Source: Aerococcus sp. UBA6277 (GTDB taxonomy: Bacteria; Bacillota; Bacilli; Lactobacillales; Aerococcaceae). Taken from it: a stretch of DNA of 64,000 nt. The notes beneath the pieces were generated by a model, which searched no databases, was not told where the DNA came from, and saw nothing but the letters and a program-made list of their open reading frames with translations. Where the stretch lies: assembly GCF_002440555.1 (NCBI RefSeq), contig NZ_DJUR01000019.1, positions 1-64,000 of the forward strand, given 5' to 3'. Positions 1 to 8,162 of this stretch are shown one piece after another. Position 1 is the first letter of the stretch, and each line of letters opens with the position of its first letter. A program made the translations under genes and the position numbers.

Positions 1-2564
1 CACAATCGTCAATTTCACGGTTCAAGAAATACTCAAACGAAGGTAAATATACTGGTATCTTTTCAATGCTTCAAATGTTTGTGGTCACAAATGGGGTAGA
101 TACGAAGTACATCGCAGCTGCTGACGGCCAACATATTAATAAAGAGTTTTTAACTTCATGGGTAGATAAAAATAATAATAGAGTCAATAACTATTTAGGT
201 TTTGCCAAAGAAGTGCTGTCTATCCCACAAGGTCATAAAATGATTACCGAGTTCTCTGTGTTAGATGCTGACCATAAAGCCATTATTTTACTTAGACCTT
301 ATCAAATTCATGCGATCTTAGCAGTAGAGCAAGCCGTAAGGCAACGTCAGTCTGGTTACGTGTGGCATACAACAGGTTCTGGTAAAACACTTACGTCTTA
401 TAAAGTGGCCAGAAACTTATTAAGAAGCCCCGCGTTAGATAAAACGATATTTATCGTAGACCGAATTGACCTTGACCAACAAACGGGTACTGCCTTTAAA
501 TCTTATGCAATGAATGACGTTGTAGAAGTGAATGATACGGATAACGTATCCGATTTGGTGCGAAAATTAACCGCTAATGACCGTGACTTAGTGATAACAA
601 CGATACAAAAATTAAATTATGTCATGAAACGTTACGGTGACAAAGAAGATAACCGTATCGCAAAGAAATTACGCAATTTAAACATAGGGTTCGTTGTAGA
701 TGAGTGCCACCGTGCTGTGACCCCTAAAAAACAACAAGAAATCACGAAGTTCTTCCCTAAATCCCTTTGGTATGGCTTTACTGGAACCCCAATATTCGCG
801 GAGAATGCGCGAGATGAATTTGGGGATATGCCACGTACAACAGAAGAACAGTACGGCCCACGTCTACATGAATATACGGTAAAAGAAGCTATTCATGATA
901 AAGCGGTACTCGGTTTCCAAGTTGAATATATTAATACACTCGAAAAGAACTCTATTGTAGATTATTTTGACCAATCAGGTATCGATATAGATGGGTTGAG
1001 TGAACATGAAATAGAAGCCAAATTACCTAGAGAAGCTTATGAAAACGATGAACACAAACTAAAAGTCATTGATCAAATCGTTAATTACTCAAGACATAAA
1101 TTCAAACTTACTCGTGGCCCAGGGAACACCTATAGTGCGATTTTAACCACACGTTCTATTCCTGATGCACAACGCTATTATGAACTGTTTAATGAAGTAA
1201 AAGAAGGTAAATCAAGTGTTAAGATAAGTGAAAAAACAAAGAGTCTAGTATCAGACTTCCCGAAAGTAGCGGTGACTTATTCTTTAAACGAAACAGAAGA
1301 AACTTCTTTTGAACGTCAATCACAGTATAAACAAATCATTCAAGATTATAATGAAACGTTCAACACACATTATGACCTAGAACAGGTTAGAGCTTTTAAC
1401 CAAGACATTAATAATCGTTTAGCACGGAAAAAAGATATATACCGTACACGTAGTGAACAATTAGATATCGTGATTGTGGTTGATCGTCTATTAACTGGAT
1501 TCGATTCACCTTCAACAGCAATTTTATTCATGGATAGACCACCCGCAAAGCCGCACCATTTAATTCAAGCTTTTTCACGGACAAATCTTATCTACGACAA
1601 GGATAAACAATACGGTCAGATTATGACTTTCCAATATCCAAGTCAGTATCAAGAAGCTGTAGAAAATGCCTTTATTTTGTATTCTAATGGTGGAGAGAGC
1701 GCAATACAGGCACCAGGGTGGAATGAGTCATACGGACGATTCCAGGACGCTTATGAGCGTTTAATTTCTGTTGCGCCTAGTCCAGAGAGCATTGATGTCA
1801 ATGACGATGTTGATACCCTTAAACTCTTTGTTAAAGCTTATCAAGAATTCGATAAGAGCTTGGGCGCTATCCAAGTATATTCAGAGTTTGACGAAGATAT
1901 GTTTGAACAACAATACAACTTACGTCCTGAAGTAATAGAGTCTTACCATGGTAAGTATGAGAACGCCTTAGAAAAAATTAGAGAACAAATTGATGAAGAT
2001 GAAGAAGATGACTTAACGATTGACTTTGATTATCAGTTATCTGAAGTAGGGAAGCAACAAATTGACTACGAGTACTTAATGCTGTTAATGCAAACGATCG
2101 TAAATGAACCGAATAGTCAAAATCGTATCAAACGTATTGTTGACGCTGAAGCTTACTTAACGAAGTTTAAAGATAATAACCCTAAATTAGGTGAAATTAT
2201 TGAAGATATCTTCTCTACTATTAAGGATGGTAATGAGCTAACGCCAGCAGAAAATACGCTTAATGTATCGAGTGAAATCGAAAAACGTATTGATGAGCGT
2301 ATTGATGATTTAGTACAAAACTTATCCGAAAACCTTTATGTTCAGCCTGATGATTTGTATTATCTGATTGAAAATTATAAACCAGAAAAATCAGGTAAAC
2401 AAACTGGTGAGAGTAATCTCCTTGAGAACATGGATAAAGATCGTTATCTAGAAGAAAATCGGGAGAAAGTGCAGAAGAAATTCAGAGTGAAAAAATTCGC
2501 TAAACAAGCGTATACCGATGTAATCGAAAGCGAAATACTCCCGTTAACGAACAAAAACTTCTAA
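1..2564 (+). CDS. hsdR: Type I restriction enzyme R subunit HsdR (5'-truncated by window)
   Basis: Motor and cleavage subunit of a type I restriction-modification complex; it translocates DNA using ATP and cuts unmodified DNA. The reading frame is open from base 3 with no stop before the first ATG at 66, so the gene starts upstream and its N-terminal nuclease domain is missing here. Visible SF2 helicase motifs are Walker A HTTGSGKT (365-388), the DECH box VVDECHRA (about 690-716), FTGTP (about 778-792), LLTGFDSP and a late QAFSRTN motif VI. The charged C-terminal part would contact HsdM/HsdS. The partners hsdM and hsdS are not in this window. The gene ends at TAA 2562-2564 and is followed by a composite inverted repeat. 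Confidence 0.95.
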   Translation, partial: QSSISRFKKYSNEGKYTGIFSMLQMFVVTNGVDTKYIAAADGQHINKEFLTSWVDKNNNRVNNYLGFAKEVLSIPQGHKMITEFSVLDADHKAIILLRPYQIHAILAVEQAVRQRQSGYVWHTTGSGKTLTSYKVARNLLRSPALDKTIFIVDRIDLDQQTGTAFKSYAMNDVVEVNDTDNVSDLVRKLTANDRDLVITTIQKLNYVMKRYGDKEDNRIAKKLRNLNIGFVVDECHRAVTPKKQQEITKFFPKSLWYGFTGTPIFAENARDEFGDMPRTTEEQYGPRLHEYTVKEAIHDKAVLGFQVEYINTLEKNSIVDYFDQSGIDIDGLSEHEIEAKLPREAYENDEHKLKVIDQIVNYSRHKFKLTRGPGNTYSAILTTRSIPDAQRYYELFNEVKEGKSSVKISEKTKSLVSDFPKVAVTYSLNETEETSFERQSQYKQIIQDYNETFNTHYDLEQVRAFNQDINNRLARKKDIYRTRSEQLDIVIVVDRLLTGFDSPSTAILFMDRPPAKPHHLIQAFSRTNLIYDKDKQYGQIMTFQYPSQYQEAVENAFILYSNGGESAIQAPGWNESYGRFQDAYERLISVAPSPESIDVNDDVDTLKLFVKAYQEFDKSLGAIQVYSEFDEDMFEQQYNLRPEVIESYHGKYENALEKIREQIDEDEEDDLTIDFDYQLSEVGKQQIDYEYLMLLMQTIVNEPNSQNRIKRIVDAEAYLTKFKDNNPKLGEIIEDIFSTIKDGNELTPAENTLNVSSEIEKRIDERIDDLVQNLSENLYVQPDDLYYLIENYKPEKSGKQTGESNLLENMDKDRYLEENREKVQKKFRVKKFAKQAYTDVIESEILPLTNKNF

Positions 2565-2581
2565 AAATGAATAACAAAGAA

Positions 2582-2734
2582 GGGGCTGGGACAAAAGGTC
2601 TCTCAAAAAAAATACACTCCCAAAACTATGAACTATTTTGTTCAGTAGTGGGAGTGTATTTTTCTATATCTTTATAAAAATAAACGAAAGTGGGACTACT
2701 TTTTTCGCAAAAGTAGTTTTGTCCCAGCCTCTTC
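2582..2734. repeat. Composite inverted-repeat element of the GGCTGGGACAAAA type
   Basis: Outer arms GGGGCTGGGACAAAA (from about 2583) and TTTTGTCCCAGCCTC (about 2717-2732) enclose two inner hairpins. One has the arms AATACACTCCCA and TGGGAGTGTATT; the other has ACTACTTTT and AAAAGTAGT. The block fills the whole gap between hsdR and dhaL, which converge, so it can also terminate transcription in both directions. Elements with GGCTGGGACAAAA ends are common between genes in lactic acid bacteria and staphylococci. A weak partial match (TGTCCCAGTCTCATCTC) occurs near 21443. Confidence 0.75.
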
Positions 2735-2742
2735 ATTTAATT

Positions 2743-3327
2743 TTATGCTTGTGTCTTGATTAAGGCTTCAAATAAGTATTTACTTGATTCAGCTCCTGGG
2801 TCAGGTTCACCAATAGACCGTTCCCCATAGTAGGAAGCACGACCTTTCGTCGCTTTAAGTTCAGTCGTTTTAGTGCTAGCTTCATCTAGTATTTCTTGAT
2901 TTAGATTATTGGCTTTAAGGGCTTCAACAGCTGGATGCCACATATCAACCATCGTTTTTTCACCAGGTTCTGCTTTACCTCTTTGTTGAATTTTATCTAA
3001 ACCAGCTGCAAAAATATCCGCGAGATTTTCTGAGTTTTTAGCCGTTGTTGCCATGGCTAGGAAGGCAGAACCATATAAAGGACCGGATGCACCACCAATC
3101 TTACTCATGAGGGTTTGCGCAACAGTCATAAACAGCGCTGATACATCTGCTGGTTGTTTGCTTTCCAAGGCTTCCTTAGTAGCAACTGCACCGCGGGCCA
3201 TGTTATTACCGTGATCTCCATCACCAATTTTTTGGTCTAAATCAGATAGATAAGCTTTTTCTTCTATTAAGCGGTCAAACCATTGGTCTAACCAAGTTAT
3301 TGTTTCATTTACATCCATACATGACAT
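2743..3327 (-). CDS. dhaL: Dihydroxyacetone kinase, ADP-binding subunit DhaL
   Basis: DhaL carries the ADP cofactor that is rephosphorylated by DhaM and then phosphorylates dihydroxyacetone held on DhaK. The 194-residue length is normal for the subunit. The nucleotide/Mg site is visible as KIGDGDHGNNMARG near residues 28-41, followed by the GGASGPLYG loop and the C-terminal DPGAES motif (DPGA being typical of the family). It lies 15 bases downstream of dhaK on the same strand and is the last gene of dhaM-dhaK-dhaL. The start is ATG behind an AAGAGAGGATG-like site. Confidence 0.93.
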   Translation of the reverse strand: MSCMDVNETITWLDQWFDRLIEEKAYLSDLDQKIGDGDHGNNMARGAVATKEALESKQPADVSALFMTVAQTLMSKIGGASGPLYGSAFLAMATTAKNSENLADIFAAGLDKIQQRGKAEPGEKTMVDMWHPAVEALKANNLNQEILDEASTKTTELKATKGRASYYGERSIGEPDPGAESSKYLFEALIKTQA

Positions 3328-3342
3328 CCTCTCTTAACTAAA

Positions 3343-4335
3343 TTATCCCCAAGCTGCAGTGTTTACCGGTGCTTGTAGGGCACTTACCCAGTCTGGGTCC
3401 TCAAGTTTCAGTAAGGTTAATGACGCCCCTTGCATTTCCAGTGAAGTCATCAGGTCTCCTACCTTAACAAAATCAACTTCTAGCCCTTCATCTCCCAACT
3501 GTCCTTGAATATCATTCCAGAATAGGTAAAGTTCCATTAACGGTGTACCGCCCATACCATTGACCAATACGGCAAAATGATCTCCAGTTGTCCAGTTGAA
3601 TTCTTCTTTTAGTCTACCAATCAATTCAGCGGCCATTTCCTTAGCCGGTTTGATTTTCTCACGACGATAACCAGGTTCCCCGTGGATCCCAATACCATAT
3701 TCAAATTCATCATTTGCAATGTCAAAACCAGGTTTACCTACTTCAGGGACGGTTGCGGCTGTTAAGGCAAGGCCGATAGATTTAAGATTATCGTTAACTT
3801 TTTCCGCAATAGCTTTTAAATCATTTAAAGATTTTCCTTGGTCTGCGTAGTAGCCGATGATTTTATGCATAAAGACTGTACCGGCAATGCCACGTCGGCC
3901 TGCGGTATAGGTAGAATCTTCCATAGCAATATCATCATCAACGATGATTGCAGCTGTTTCAATGCCTTCAGCTTCCGCAAATTCCTGTGCGATTTCAAAG
4001 TTCATCACGTCACCAGTATAGTTTTTGATGACTAAGAAGACGCCAGCCCCGTTATCAGCAGCTTTAATCCCTTCTAAAATTTGGTCTGGCGTTGGAGAAG
4101 TAAAGACTTCCCCAGAAACGGCTGCTGACAGCATCCCTTTCCCGACGAATCCTGCATGACTTGGTTCGTGGCCAGATCCCCCACCAGAAACAATTCCAAC
4201 GATATCTGGGGTTTCTGCTGTACGGTAGAGGACTTGAGTATCTGGCACTTGAGCAAGAATATTCGCGTGCGCACTGGCTAAACCTTTGACCATTTGGCTG
4301 ACAATATCACCGGGTTGGTTGATAATTTTTTTCAT
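3343..4335 (-). CDS. dhaK: PTS-dependent dihydroxyacetone kinase, substrate-binding subunit DhaK
   Basis: DhaK binds dihydroxyacetone covalently through a histidine (hemiaminal) and is the substrate subunit of the PEP-dependent kinase. The 330-residue protein shows the N-terminal GGGSGHEPSHAGFVGKG segment near residues 50-66. The substrate histidine lies in GIGIHGEPG near residue 218. It starts at ATG 4335, with AAGGAGG just upstream. dhaM precedes it by 75 bases and dhaL follows by 15, so one transcript is likely. The product feeds glycolysis as dihydroxyacetone phosphate. Confidence 0.94.
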   Translation of the reverse strand: MKKIINQPGDIVSQMVKGLASAHANILAQVPDTQVLYRTAETPDIVGIVSGGGSGHEPSHAGFVGKGMLSAAVSGEVFTSPTPDQILEGIKAADNGAGVFLVIKNYTGDVMNFEIAQEFAEAEGIETAAIIVDDDIAMEDSTYTAGRRGIAGTVFMHKIIGYYADQGKSLNDLKAIAEKVNDNLKSIGLALTAATVPEVGKPGFDIANDEFEYGIGIHGEPGYRREKIKPAKEMAAELIGRLKEEFNWTTGDHFAVLVNGMGGTPLMELYLFWNDIQGQLGDEGLEVDFVKVGDLMTSLEMQGASLTLLKLEDPDWVSALQAPVNTAAWG

Positions 4336-4410
4336 GAAAAAACCTCCTTAGGCATGGATAACATGGTTACAATCAACGACTTTAAATAAGATAAGCATGC
4401 GTTAGGACAC

Positions 4411-4797
4411 TTAGCTTTGTTCTTTAATGGCTTCTAAAATTTGGTCTGGTGTACGATTAATGGTTGATTGAACAGCACCCACATAGGCCCCTTCAACCAG
4501 CGGCCCTTCAACAAGGTGGATATGGGCTTTTATCTCGTCCTCCACGAAGTCTAGGGCCGTTTCCGCCGATAAGACGGCTGATCCCATATCCGTGAAGATG
4601 AAAATTTCCTTGTCCGTATTAGCAAAAATGGCCTCCGTGATCTTGCTGACGGACGTACCGATTTCGCCGTCGTCGGTCCCCCCGGCAGCGATGACTGAAA
4701 AGGCATTGTTGTCGTCGGGTACCATGGTTTCTAATAATTCTTTGAGCCCCTCTGTGATGGTTTGGCTATGAGACACTAATATTAGTAAATTTGTCAT
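4411..4797 (-). CDS. dhaM: Dihydroxyacetone kinase phosphotransferase subunit DhaM (EIIA-Man-like)
   Basis: DhaM receives phosphate from HPr and passes it to DhaL-bound ADP. The 128 residues cover only the EIIA-Man-like domain, as in other Firmicutes, without the HPr/EI-like extensions of the enterobacterial protein. The phosphorylated histidine lies in LILVSHSQ near residue 9. The conserved DMGSA and EGPLVEGA segments are present. It is the first gene of the operon here, whereas dhaK first is the more familiar order. The upstream promoter and cre-like site suggest carbon catabolite control. Confidence 0.92.
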   Translation of the reverse strand: MTNLLILVSHSQTITEGLKELLETMVPDDNNAFSVIAAGGTDDGEIGTSVSKITEAIFANTDKEIFIFTDMGSAVLSAETALDFVEDEIKAHIHLVEGPLVEGAYVGAVQSTINRTPDQILEAIKEQS

Positions 4798-4836
4798 ATA
4801 TGAAAAGCCTCCGTATGTAAGTTCCCTAAAGTGGTA

Positions 4837-4878
4837 TGTACTCGCTTACATTCTATCAAGAAAATGTTAAGACAACAA
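4837..4878 (-). promoter_or_regulatory. Promoter and cre-like site of the dhaMKL operon
   Basis: Read on the minus strand: -35 TTGTTG (4878-4873), a 17 bp spacer, -10 TAGAAT (4855-4850). The palindrome TGTAAGCGAGTACA (4850-4837) starts at the last base of the -10. It matches about 12 of 14 positions of the CcpA cre consensus. A site over the transcription start would repress the operon when glucose is plentiful. The dhaM ATG is 40 bases further on. Confidence 0.6.
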
Positions 4879-4912
4879 GCAACAGCCATTGGGACTTAAA
4901 TGAGATGTCATT

Positions 4913-4948
4913 ATTATTGAGTAAGACTTCATTATTGAGTAGGACTTC
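4913..4948. repeat. Two-unit 18 bp tandem repeat
   Basis: ATTATTGAGTAAGACTTC (4913-4930) is followed directly by ATTATTGAGTAGGACTTC (4931-4948), one mismatch in 18. It lies upstream of the dha promoter and within the divergent dhaM/patB gap. The second unit runs into a segment (4942-4980) resembling the arms of the element at 17281-17462. Confidence 0.7.
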
Positions 4949-5129
4949 GGATTATACTTTCCTAGCATTGCCCTGAAGAGCTGGACAAGCGGTGGGGCCA
5001 GAATTAGCCAAGGTTTTGATAGGTTAAAACGATTGCCTTTAAGCGATTGTCCCTTGAATCAAAGTCCTATTAGGTATGATAGAATGAGAATATCAAGACA
5101 AGGATAGACAAATTATAGGAGGCACAAGC

Positions 5130-6314
5130 ATGGTAGATATTTTAAAAGATTACAGTCCAGACCGTTCAAATACAAAAGCAATGAAATGGCATGATTTAGA
5201 GACAGTTTTTGGGGACAAAGACTTATTGCCGATTTGGATTGCAGATATGGATTTTGCACCAGCCAAAGAAGTGACGGCAGCCATTCAATCTTTTGTGGAT
5301 GACCAATACTTTGGCTATTATTCAGTGCCAGATTCTTATTACCAATCAATGATTGATTGGTCAAATGACCACTTCCAATATGAAACTAAGGCTGAATGGT
5401 ACCGATTTGCACCTGGTGTATGTACGGGTATTGCCTTTGCTTTACATGCGTATACCAATGAAGGGGACAATATTTTAATTCAAAACCCCGTTTACAATCC
5501 CTTCCGTACGGTTATTGAAGAAGCTAACCGGACTTTAGTGATGCAAGATTTATTGGGTAACGAACAAGAAGGGTACACAATTGATTTTGATGCTTTGGAG
5601 AAAGCCTTTAAAGATGACGATATCAAGGTCTTCTTATTCTGTTCACCGCAAAACCCAACTGGTCGGGTTTGGCATCGTGATGAATTGGCTAAAGTAGTGG
5701 CTTTATGTAAGCAATATGATGTCTTATTATTCTCTGATGAAATCCACCGCGATTTGATTATGCCTGGACATGAGCACATTGCTATTGGAAATATTGATGC
5801 AGATTTTGACAATTATGTCCTTTTTGCCTCGCCATCAAAATCCTTTAACTTAGCTGGTTTTAACCATTCATTTATAGTGGTACCACGGGCTGATTTAAGA
5901 GAAAAATTGGATACGTTCTTACATGCTATTCATGTGACTGGTGGGCAACCTGCTGGTTATATCGCTTCAGAAGCGGCTTATACCTACGGGGCGGAATGGG
6001 TTGAGAGCGTCAACCAAGTGATTTGGAACAATTACCAATTACTGAAAACAACAGTGCAAACGGCCTTGCCACAAGTTCAATTCTCAGACTTACAAGGGAC
6101 TTACCTTGCTTGGCTTGATCTAGGGGCTTATGTGAAAAATGCTGACCTAAAAGAAGTGGTTCAAGACCGTGCCCGTTTAGCTGTCAACTATGGGACTACT
6201 TACTGGCCAACTAGACCAGAAGATACCCATATCCGGATTAATCTAGCGACGAAGCCAGAGATCATTGAAACAGCTGCAAATAATTTAGTTAAAGCTATTC
6301 AAGAGTGGCACTAG
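5130..6314 (+). CDS. patB: MalY/PatB-type PLP-dependent C-S lyase (cystathionine beta-lyase family)
   Basis: Fold-type I PLP enzyme of the MalY/PatB family, which cleaves cystathionine or cysteine conjugates to a thiol, pyruvate and ammonia; some members act as aminotransferases. At 394 residues it has the usual length. The N-terminal WIADMDF motif, SPQNPTGR, SDEIHRD (Asp203) and PSKSFN with the PLP lysine Lys237 are all visible, followed by the C-terminal HIRINLA. ATG 5130 follows ATAGGAGGC. It is monocistronic: dha diverges upstream and a CDF transporter converges downstream. The substrate cannot be told from sequence. Confidence 0.88.
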   Translation: MVDILKDYSPDRSNTKAMKWHDLETVFGDKDLLPIWIADMDFAPAKEVTAAIQSFVDDQYFGYYSVPDSYYQSMIDWSNDHFQYETKAEWYRFAPGVCTGIAFALHAYTNEGDNILIQNPVYNPFRTVIEEANRTLVMQDLLGNEQEGYTIDFDALEKAFKDDDIKVFLFCSPQNPTGRVWHRDELAKVVALCKQYDVLLFSDEIHRDLIMPGHEHIAIGNIDADFDNYVLFASPSKSFNLAGFNHSFIVVPRADLREKLDTFLHAIHVTGGQPAGYIASEAAYTYGAEWVESVNQVIWNNYQLLKTTVQTALPQVQFSDLQGTYLAWLDLGAYVKNADLKEVVQDRARLAVNYGTTYWPTRPEDTHIRINLATKPEIIETAANNLVKAIQEWH

Positions 6315-6360
6315 TCCGTCGTGACACTAGTCAGCCGTAGAGATAGTTAATATATAATAA

Positions 6361-6399
6361 AAAGACCTGCTTCTCATATTGCGCGTGGCAGGTCTTTGT
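6361..6399. terminator. Bidirectional terminator between patB and the CDF gene
   Basis: The arms AAAGACCTGC (6361-6370) and GCAGGTCTTT (6388-6397) form a perfect stem with A and T tracts on both sides, serving the two convergent genes. Confidence 0.85.
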
Positions 6400-6418
6400 T
6401 GTAAGTATATTTGATGGA

Positions 6419-7312
6419 TTAGTTTTCATTGTAGGGTTCGACATGGACGTCGATGGCGGTGACATCTTCTGTTTGTTGTAAGGCGAATTCTACTTTTTCA
6501 GTGATATCATGACCCGCTTGAACAGAAATTTCTGGGTCTACCAGAATGGTGATGTCGATATAGACATTAGCCCCGTAATTACGGCCGCGGATATCAGAAA
6601 CTGCGCGCACGCCAGGTACCATGAGAACTATTTTTCGGTAGTTATCTAAGTATTCTTGGGGGAAGCCGTCTGATAGGGAAAAGGTAGATTCTTTGAAGAT
6701 ATCATACCCAGATTTGATAATGATTAAGCCAACAACAATGGCCATAGCACCATCTAGCCAAAGGATACCTGTACGACTGAGGATGACGGATAGGGCAGTT
6801 GCGAAAGAAGTCAGGGCATCGGATAAATTGTCCTTTGCAGAAGCTTTAAGGCTTGGACTATTGAGTTTCTTGCCAAGACGGTTATTAGACCAATAAACGC
6901 CGGACATAATGACCCCAGAAGACAAGCCGACAACCGCATTAATGGGTGTTGGGGCTGCATATTCTTGGTGAATTAAGGCTGTAGTTGAATCAATGGTCAC
7001 CGTAATCCCAATATAGAAAATCACGAAGGACATGATCAGTGTAGTAATGGTTTCAATTTTATAATGACCGTAACGGTGGTTCTGGTCAGCTGGACGTTGG
7101 GATAGAATCATGCCTACTAGTAGGGCAATTGAAGCGAATGAATCGGTAAAGTTATTCAAACCATCCGCAAAGACTGCATCTGAGTCAAAGCTATAGCCGA
7201 CAAGGAGTTTGGCTGTTGAGATGATGACGTAAGTCACAATACTCAGATAAATGCCGCGACGGGCTATTTGTTGGTTGGTGTTGCTTGGTGTCATGTTAGG
7301 TTCATTTTCCAT
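6419..7312 (-). CDS. Cation diffusion facilitator family metal exporter
   Basis: CDF transporter exchanging divalent metal (Zn, Mn, Fe or similar) for protons across the membrane. The 297-residue protein has the N-terminal IARRGIYLSIVTY helix, the FADGLNNFTDSFASIA metal site in the second helix region, and RYGHYKIET (HYGH-type). A second aspartate pair lies in SAKDNLSDALTS, and a cytoplasmic C-terminal domain ends in DVHVEPY. ATG 7312 follows AAAGGAG at a slightly long spacing. Metal specificity is not decided by these motifs. It stands alone, divergent from glnR. Confidence 0.88.
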   Translation of the reverse strand: MENEPNMTPSNTNQQIARRGIYLSIVTYVIISTAKLLVGYSFDSDAVFADGLNNFTDSFASIALLVGMILSQRPADQNHRYGHYKIETITTLIMSFVIFYIGITVTIDSTTALIHQEYAAPTPINAVVGLSSGVIMSGVYWSNNRLGKKLNSPSLKASAKDNLSDALTSFATALSVILSRTGILWLDGAMAIVVGLIIIKSGYDIFKESTFSLSDGFPQEYLDNYRKIVLMVPGVRAVSDIRGRNYGANVYIDITILVDPEISVQAGHDITEKVEFALQQTEDVTAIDVHVEPYNEN

Positions 7313-7489
7313 GTGAAAACCGCTCCTTTAAGTTGCATTGATAAGGGGTAAAACTTGCCAATCTGGAAAAAAGCAATTCTTTCCATTTTAGCGAATGGCC
7401 ACACAATTTGCAAGGTATTTCACCTAGAAATGACATGTCTTTCTTACAAAAAAATAGCTAAATTTTCAAAGAATTTCGATAAATTATGA

Positions 7490-7518
7490 TTGACTTAATA
7501 TGTTAAGTAATATAACAT
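7490..7518 (+). promoter_or_regulatory. glnR promoter with overlapping GlnR box
   Basis: TTGACT (7490-7495) is a good -35, and a -10 lies at TATAAC/TAACAT (7511-7518). Across the spacer and -10 lies TGTTAAGTAATATAACA (7501-7517), a perfect TGTNA-N7-TNACA GlnR/TnrA site. Its position implies that GlnR represses its own gene. Confidence 0.85.
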
Positions 7519-7559
7519 GAGATTAAAATATAATTAAAAAAGAATGAAGGTGAGTTGGC

Positions 7560-7934
7560 ATGAAGGAAAAAGAGCTACGACGTACGCTAGCTGTTTTCCC
7601 AATTGGGACAGTTGTACAGCTAACAGATTTGACACCGAGACAGGTGCGTTATTACGAAGAACAGAAGTTAATTAAGCCAAAACGTTCAGAAACAAATCGT
7701 CGCATGTACTCTTTAAATGATGTCGATCGATTATTAGAAATCAAAGACTATTTAAATGAGGGTATGAGCATTCAAGCAATTTATAATACATATAATCGTC
7801 AACATACGCAGCCTAAAGTGACAGATACCAAGCAGCTGACCGACGAAGATGTTCGCCGCATTCTATATAATGAAATTTTGAATCAAGGTGGTTTCAGAAA
7901 TGCTGGCGCCGACCAGGACTATCCATTGCGCTAG
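7560..7934 (+). CDS. glnR: Nitrogen regulator GlnR (MerR family)
   Basis: GlnR represses glutamine synthetase and ammonium uptake genes when nitrogen is plentiful, in complex with feedback-inhibited glutamine synthetase. The protein is 124 residues. A MerR-type winged helix is clear: LTDLTPRQVRYYEEQKLIKP near residues 19-38, then RRMYSLNDVDRLLEIK. A short C-terminal tail follows, as in GlnR. ATG 7560 follows GAAGGTGAG. Its own GlnR box supports the name. glnA, normally next, is absent: a hairpin-rich 230 bp gap and then dapL follow. Confidence 0.9.
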   Translation: MKEKELRRTLAVFPIGTVVQLTDLTPRQVRYYEEQKLIKPKRSETNRRMYSLNDVDRLLEIKDYLNEGMSIQAIYNTYNRQHTQPKVTDTKQLTDEDVRRILYNEILNQGGFRNAGADQDYPLR

Positions 7935-7964
7935 TTGCGACAAGGGTTGCTCAGACTAGACGTT

Positions 7965-8012
7965 CCTACCGCATTTAGGAGAGTAAACGCTAAAGCGTGC
8001 ACTCTCCCACAA
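7965..8012. repeat. Stem-loop in the glnR-dapL gap
   Basis: The arms GAGAGT (about 7980) and ACTCTC (about 8001) enclose a second inverted pair, ACGCT and AGCGT. Outer stem, two-base step and inner five-base stem repeat the design of the palindrome at 17341-17374, although the bases differ. The stem could terminate glnR transcription, but no T tract follows it. Confidence 0.5.
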
Positions 8013-8020
8013 GTTGGCCA

Positions 8021-8120
8021 AAAATCGGTCTTGAGCCTCCAGAAAGGACTGCGTTTCAAATTAAGTTGTTGCTGACCTTTTCAGCACTTGCCTTAATTTT
8101 CCAACGTTCCTTTCTGAGCG
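8021..8120. repeat. Dispersed intergenic hairpin repeat, copy A
   Basis: About 100 bp starting AAAATCGG and running through GGACTGCGTTTCA, ATTAAGTTG, a TCAGC core, TGCCTTAAT, and CGTT followed by CTTTCTG. The left (AGAAAGGACTGCG, TTAAG) and right (CTTAA, CGTTCCTTTCT) halves are imperfect reverse complements, so the repeat folds as one long hairpin. Copy B lies at 62383-62482 between the two opuAC genes. It is intergenic and carries no open frame. Confidence 0.8.
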
Positions 8121-8162
8121 TCGGCTCTCGCACCTAGCATATATAAATAGAGGAGAATTTTT

